From contig VICG01000011.1 in the NCBI GenBank assembly GCA_008692225.1, positions 1,488,001 to 1,552,000 on the forward strand: a stretch of 64,000 nucleotides of DNA, written 5' to 3'. Below are positions 59,570 to 64,000 of the stretch, in pieces (positions within the stretch are counted from its first letter, which is position 1; each line of letters starts with the position of its first letter). Below the pieces are notes generated by a model that worked only from the letters and a program-made list of their open reading frames with translations, did no database searches and was not told where the DNA came from. A program made the translations under genes and the position numbers. This stretch comes from Monilinia fructicola. Its lineage: Eukaryota > Ascomycota > Leotiomycetes > Helotiales > Sclerotiniaceae.

Positions 59570-60335
59570 TGCAATCTATCTTCCCCGAAACGTCTCTGCA
59601 ACCGTCAACCTTCCCCCTCATGGCCTGGGCATTGGAGATATCCCGCTCCCGCCACCCCTCGATTCTTGCCGCATCTCCTGCATGCCTCGCACCCCGGCAA
59701 AAAAACATGTATCCTACCTACCTACATCCAACAGCCGGGCTGATCTTCATCCATCACCCTACCTCCCCTTATCCTCACCCCTTGTAAATCACCATCAACC
59801 ATCAACCATTTAAAAAGCAAAAGCTCAAGTCGGCGTTCTGCGGAGAGGGAAGCGCGGGATCTGTTTCACATAATGAGCCTGGAGATGAAATTATTGCACG
59901 AGTAGCTGAATTTCGCAAACGCGAAATCCCTACTCAAACGCCACTCTTACGACCATCTACTTTCCACGCGGAAAGCGAAGAAACATGTTCATGTATTGTA
60001 CAATTAACGATCGAATCGACTGTATAGTGGAAATTGCAGGTGCAGGTGCAGATGCAGATGAAGAAAATTATAGATATTCATCATCCATCCTCTCTATATC
60101 GTATATCTTGTCCCTTTTCTGTGCTATGCATTTTCCCGCTCCTCCTTGACCCGTCCATATCTGATACATCAAGGCTACATTATACCATGTAACTATTCAT
60201 AAGAAGCTGCTTTCAAATCTGCTTGAACCTTTGCGCCCAACACACAAAGCCACACGATCATGAGAAGAGGCAATTCCCCCATCATAAAGCCACACCTCGT
60301 CCGTGCCCACACTCGACATCTCAACATCTAACCAT
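59570..60335. other. Convergent 3' region TIM44 / proline-rich unknown
   Basis: Intergenic, mostly pyrimidine-rich CCATC stretches around 59640-59810 and a GGTGCA/GATGCA run at 60039-60060. No gene supported. Confidence 0.6.
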
Positions 60336-62666
60336 CTAAGCCTCGTCCGCAAACCTCACGCTTCCTCTTCCCTTGCCCTTACCCTTCCCAATTGCACTTC
60401 GCTCGCCAACCTCATTACCACCCTGCGAGCCGCCCGCTCCGTCCATCCCCATATTGCCACCATCATTCAAACTGCCATTGCCCTGCGCACTTGTACTTCC
60501 CGCAGCTCTACTCCTAATTTTCCACTGCCTCCTCTTCCCCCTCATCAATCCACCGCCCATATACATTTTCCTCCCTCCACTCATACCATTTTCTGCCGGT
60601 GCAGCCTGCATGTTCATCGAAACCGGCGGACCCGTCAGCCCCCTCTCCATTTCAGGCACGGTCGGAACACCAACACCTAACCCTGCCAATCCAGGTCCAA
60701 CAAGTCCACCCACCATCGCCATTGGCGTGGGTATTCTTTCTCTCCTCTTTTGGCCGTCATGTCCAACACTTTCTCTAGCTGGAGCACTCACTCTTCTCTT
60801 TTCCTGCGCAAAATTCTTCAAGATCCCCTTTCTCTCTCCGACCTTGGCAATTCCAACTCTACTTGCTTCACCTGCTTGTGAAGATTTAACCAGCGTGCTC
60901 GTATTCTCTTCACTTCCACCATTGCTTTCCATCTCCATGGATCACAACCGTATCTGCTTGGCTTCCCTGCGAACCTGCGCCATCCAAAATCGAAACTGAC
61001 ACTGAAGCCTCTTGGCTCACTCTTTGAGTCATGTCTTCTATTCCTCTGTGGGTATAGAGAATCTGCTGCTAACTGCGCTAGGGTGGAAATGGTTATGTTC
61101 TTGGTTCCTATTTCGCTCTCTACCCGGCTCTGAACATCGGTATCAATTTCAATAATGCCATCCGTACCACCAGTAAAACCAGGGCTCATATCCCCTTCGG
61201 CCGGGTTCGCGCTGGTTGTTAAAACTTGCAGTCGCAACATCAGTAGCAGCTGTGCTACAGCTTCCCGTCTCTAATCAAGCCATCTAATTAGCCAACAACT
61301 TTAATAGAGGAGCCCAGAAGAGGATCAGTAGAATGTATGTAAAAAGAACAAGAACATACCCTCTTCGTCACCGGCTGCAATAACGGCACCAAGACCTTGT
61401 CTCTTCAATTTCTTTTCCGCCTTTTTCTTCAGACTCTCTTCTCTCTTTCTTTAAAGATTCCGCCTTGCGTTCCTCTTTGTCTCTTTTCCTCTGCTCCTTG
61501 ATCGCCTCTTTTGTTTTAATCTGCACTGGGCTTATTGGTTGAGAAGTGTTGATATCGAGATTGGGAAGTTGGGACATAGCAGCAACTGGCTCACTAACAG
61601 TTTTGGAAGAAGAAGCTGCTTTTCGTCTTTCTCTTGCTCCATACCTCTTTTGGTCTTTGGTAGAATCCTTGGATTCTTTCCAGGGACCGGTGGATCTGGG
61701 GCTGGCCAGGATGGGCGAGTCTTTCAGGCCGAGCAGGGGAGTAAGTTCAGATGCAACAGTGATATTCTGTGCGGTAGATACTGCAACCTCATCACATTTC
61801 TCCTTTTCAACCGACGAATTCGTCTGCTTTGGGAGCTGAATGAACATGGCACCTCTGGGCAATCCCTTAGACAACCCTTTATCTAGTTTGCCTACCTTGT
61901 TTTGTACATTACCTTCGGTCTTGCTACTCCCTGCCATACATCCATCATGTATCTTCTCATGCCTTGAATCAGCACTCACCAGCATCGATTGCGTGGAGGA
62001 AGCAGATCGACAATTTTGCTCATCGACCCATGGATTCGGCTGCTCAAGAACGTTCTTTGCGTGAATTGGAACGGGAAGATTACCAGTATAGAATAAGGAC
62101 CTTGGTTGGCTTAAGATGGGTGGCCGAGTGGGACTTCCTATTGGATGAACTTTGCAAGGGTGTTCGATCAAGTGGGCTGTGGCAATTTTGCGCTGAGGAC
62201 TGCAAGAATGGGTGGCGGCAGGATGAGGAGCAACCGTAGCAGGATGAAGAGCAACAGCAGCGGGGTGAGGAGCAACTGTAGTAGGATGAGGAGTAACAGC
62301 AGCGGGGTGAGGAGTAATAGGAGCAGGGTGTGGAGTTACAATAGTAGTATTGGGAATGGTAACAGGCCGGTGAGCGAGATTAGGTGTTGGACGAAGACTG
62401 CTAGGAAGAGGATCTTGCTTGGATTGAGCTATAGATCCCAAAGGTGGAATTTTGAGGTCCAGTTTATGTGATGGCAGTTTGGGTCCGTTGAGAGCGCTGA
62501 CCCGGAACCTTGAAGGATTAGCCTTCAATACTAAAGGTGCGGGCTTAAGTGATTCGGCTTTGCGTTTCGGTTCCTTGAGCATGTTAGATATAGCCACTGC
62601 AAAACTCTCCGAGGAGGGCTTGCATTGCATTGCATTGCATTGTGCAAGTGTTACTGATAGATCCAT
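60336..62666 (-). CDS. Proline-rich basic protein of unknown function (frame broken)
   Basis: Two exons (about 62666-61360 and 61270-60336; donor GTATGT, acceptor GATTAG). Removing one surplus base from the A run (plus-strand T run 61422-61426), T run (61221-61224), C run (61050-61052) and CC (60939-60940) gives exact phase and about 745 residues. Features: seven or so PHPA/PHPT repeats near residues 110-150, a Lys/Glu-rich coiled-coil-like segment (KEAIKEQRKRDKEERKAESLKKERRE) before the intron, and a C terminus with KGILKNFAQEKRRVSAPARESVGHDGQKRRERIP, glycine-rich stretches and the ending GKGKGKGRGSVRFADEA. No enzymatic domain, signal peptide or membrane segment is seen. I do not recognise the family. 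The start may lie at a later Met (MLKEPKRK). Confidence 0.6.
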
Positions 62667-62969
62667 ATATAGATGTCACAAAGGTATGGTTGCCATACTA
62701 CCACACTGTGGACGGTATCATGGTCGAGTCACGGGAATATGCAGTAGCATGGGATAGGTGTTGAATATATGTTTTGGGTGCAAGTCCAAATGCCGCCTTG
62801 ACAAAAAGCCCGAGCAAAATTGCTATCCAACCAAATCCTCCAATGTGCGATTTTATTTTCCTTTTTTTTTTGGGAATTACTTTGACTCATCACTTACATC
62901 CTTTGATTGTCCATTGAGACTTATGCCACTTTGAGATCTTTCCCATCATCTTGTTCGTGATGGTGATCT

Positions 62970-64000
62970 TCAACTCCTTTGACTGCTTTTGCGAGGTCGA
63001 CCGTCTTTTTTTTGCGTAGTGAGATCATTGATTATGCTGGCATCCTTCTTTGCAGGGCTCTTCGATCTTGACCTAGATCTTGATTTCCTATCCGAGGGTC
63101 TGACAAATATTTGTTTTGCCCACAGGTCCGCATACTTCCCCTTGGAGTGAAACAACTCATCGTGAGATCCTTGCTCAACTATCCGGCCATCCATGATAAC
63201 AACGATATGGTCGGCATTCATCACAGTTGACAATCGATGACTAACCCAATTTAGTACGAGAGAACAACACTATCATGCCATAGACTTACGCAACAACAAA
63301 TGTTGTACGACCTTTACACAAGGCTCTGAATCCTTCTTGGATTTTTTGTTCAGTCTCTGTATCAACGGCGCTGGTAGCTTCGTCGAGAAGGATAATTCTT
63401 GGTCGTTTCAGAATAGCACGGGCGATGGCAACACGTTGTTTCTCCCCACCTGAAAGTTTCCTATGCTGGTATTAGCAACTTGCTAACCTATGGTCATAAT
63501 ATTCAGACTTACACCCCGCGATCCCCCAACTTTAGAATTGTAGCCTTGATTATTGATGTTAGCAGAACTTCAATGCGTGCAAGGAAACAGGCTCACCATC
63601 CGCGAATTTCATTATTTTATCATGAACGGCAGCAGCTTTACAGGCTTCATATACTTCCTCGTCTGTAGCGTCCAAACGAGCATATCGAAGATTGTTCATG
63701 ATGGTGTCATTGAAAAGAGTAGGATCTTGTGGAACAACACCAATATGGCTACGTAGACTAAAAATTCTACGTTAGCCATGTTGTTGATTCTTCGCATATC
63801 TGCCTTACCTGTGCATCGTGACGTCTCGAATGTCTTGCCCATCGATTTTGATACTTCCTGATTTGACGTCATAGAAACGATCCATCAATTTCAACATTGT
63901 TGATTTACCACCGCCAGTTTCACCAACAAATGCAATTGTCTTCCCACCCTGAGCGAAAAAGCTGACATTTTTTAGGGTAGCCTTTCGCTCATCATAAGAA
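62970..64000 (-). CDS. ABC transporter, C-terminal nucleotide-binding domain (Hmt1/ABCB type; partial)
   Basis: Runs off the right edge; only the nucleotide-binding domain and tail are in the window. Exons read 64000-63809, 63757-63597, 63545-63513, 63460-63290 and 63240-62970. All NBD motifs are present: Walker [11 protein letters not shown]-loop [13 protein letters not shown], signature LSGGEKQR, Walker [13 protein letters not shown] and H-loop [32 protein letters not shown] and [25 protein letters not shown] resemble fungal vacuolar heavy-metal-tolerance (Hmt1/ABCB6-like) half-transporters. The tail ([18 protein letters not shown]) is an Arg/Ser dipeptide stretch, odd for a transporter. 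One extra G in the plus-strand C run 63523-63527 breaks exon 3 (GDRGV). One intron uses an AAG acceptor. Confidence 0.92.

Overview
This is a nuclear window from a filamentous ascomycete (Pezizomycotina). The evidence is short GT-AG introns (mostly about 50-120 nt, many with CTAAC-type branch points), fungal protein families (EMC5, Hsp78, a DUF3425-type bZIP factor, Sgt2, Ola1, Tim44), dense intergenic microsatellites and an AT-rich island with transition-type repeat decay typical of RIP. Family and genome style suggest Leotiomycetes (Helotiales/Sclerotiniaceae), but that placement is inference only.

Layout: 0-13 kb holds EMC5(-), eEF1B-beta(-) with an intronic U18 box C/D snoRNA, HSP78(+), an MFS monocarboxylate-type permease(-) and a three-LIM paxillin-like protein(+). 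13-18.5 kb is gene-free and carries a cluster of tandem arrays. 18.5-31 kb holds a bZIP factor(-), a weak unrecognised locus(-), ethanolamine/choline kinase(-), a CorA-like protein(-) and a GNAT acetyltransferase(+). 31-43.5 kb has no gene I can support; inside it sits an AT-rich island (36.6-39.4 kb) with a RIP-decayed TIR transposon flanked by TA, a separate 155-bp foldback (MITE-like) element and long tandem arrays. 43.5-64 kb is gene-dense: TBP(+), FAD amine oxidase(-), SR140/U2SURP-like splicing factor(+), SGT2(-), OLA1(-), PPPDE peptidase(+), mitochondrial uS11m(-), TIM44(+), a proline-rich unknown(-) and the C-terminal half of an ABC transporter(-) running off the right edge.

Most genes are housekeeping. 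Three serve mitochondria (Hsp78, uS11m, Tim44); uS11m and TIM44 are divergent with only 239 bp between start codons. Translation and RNA processing are represented by eEF1B, U18, Ola1, SR140 and uS11m; lipid and membrane biology by EMC5 and ethanolamine kinase.

The most important caution is sequence quality. Eight gene models (LIM, bZIP, TBP, FAD oxidase, SR140, TIM44, proline-rich unknown, ABC) are broken by small indels, nearly all of which look like single extra bases within runs of the same base. Removing one base per site restores frame, intron phase and family homology. Because TBP is essential, I read these as sequencing/assembly errors, not pseudogenes. Other genes, including HSP78, eEF1B, OLA1, SGT2 and MFS, read cleanly.
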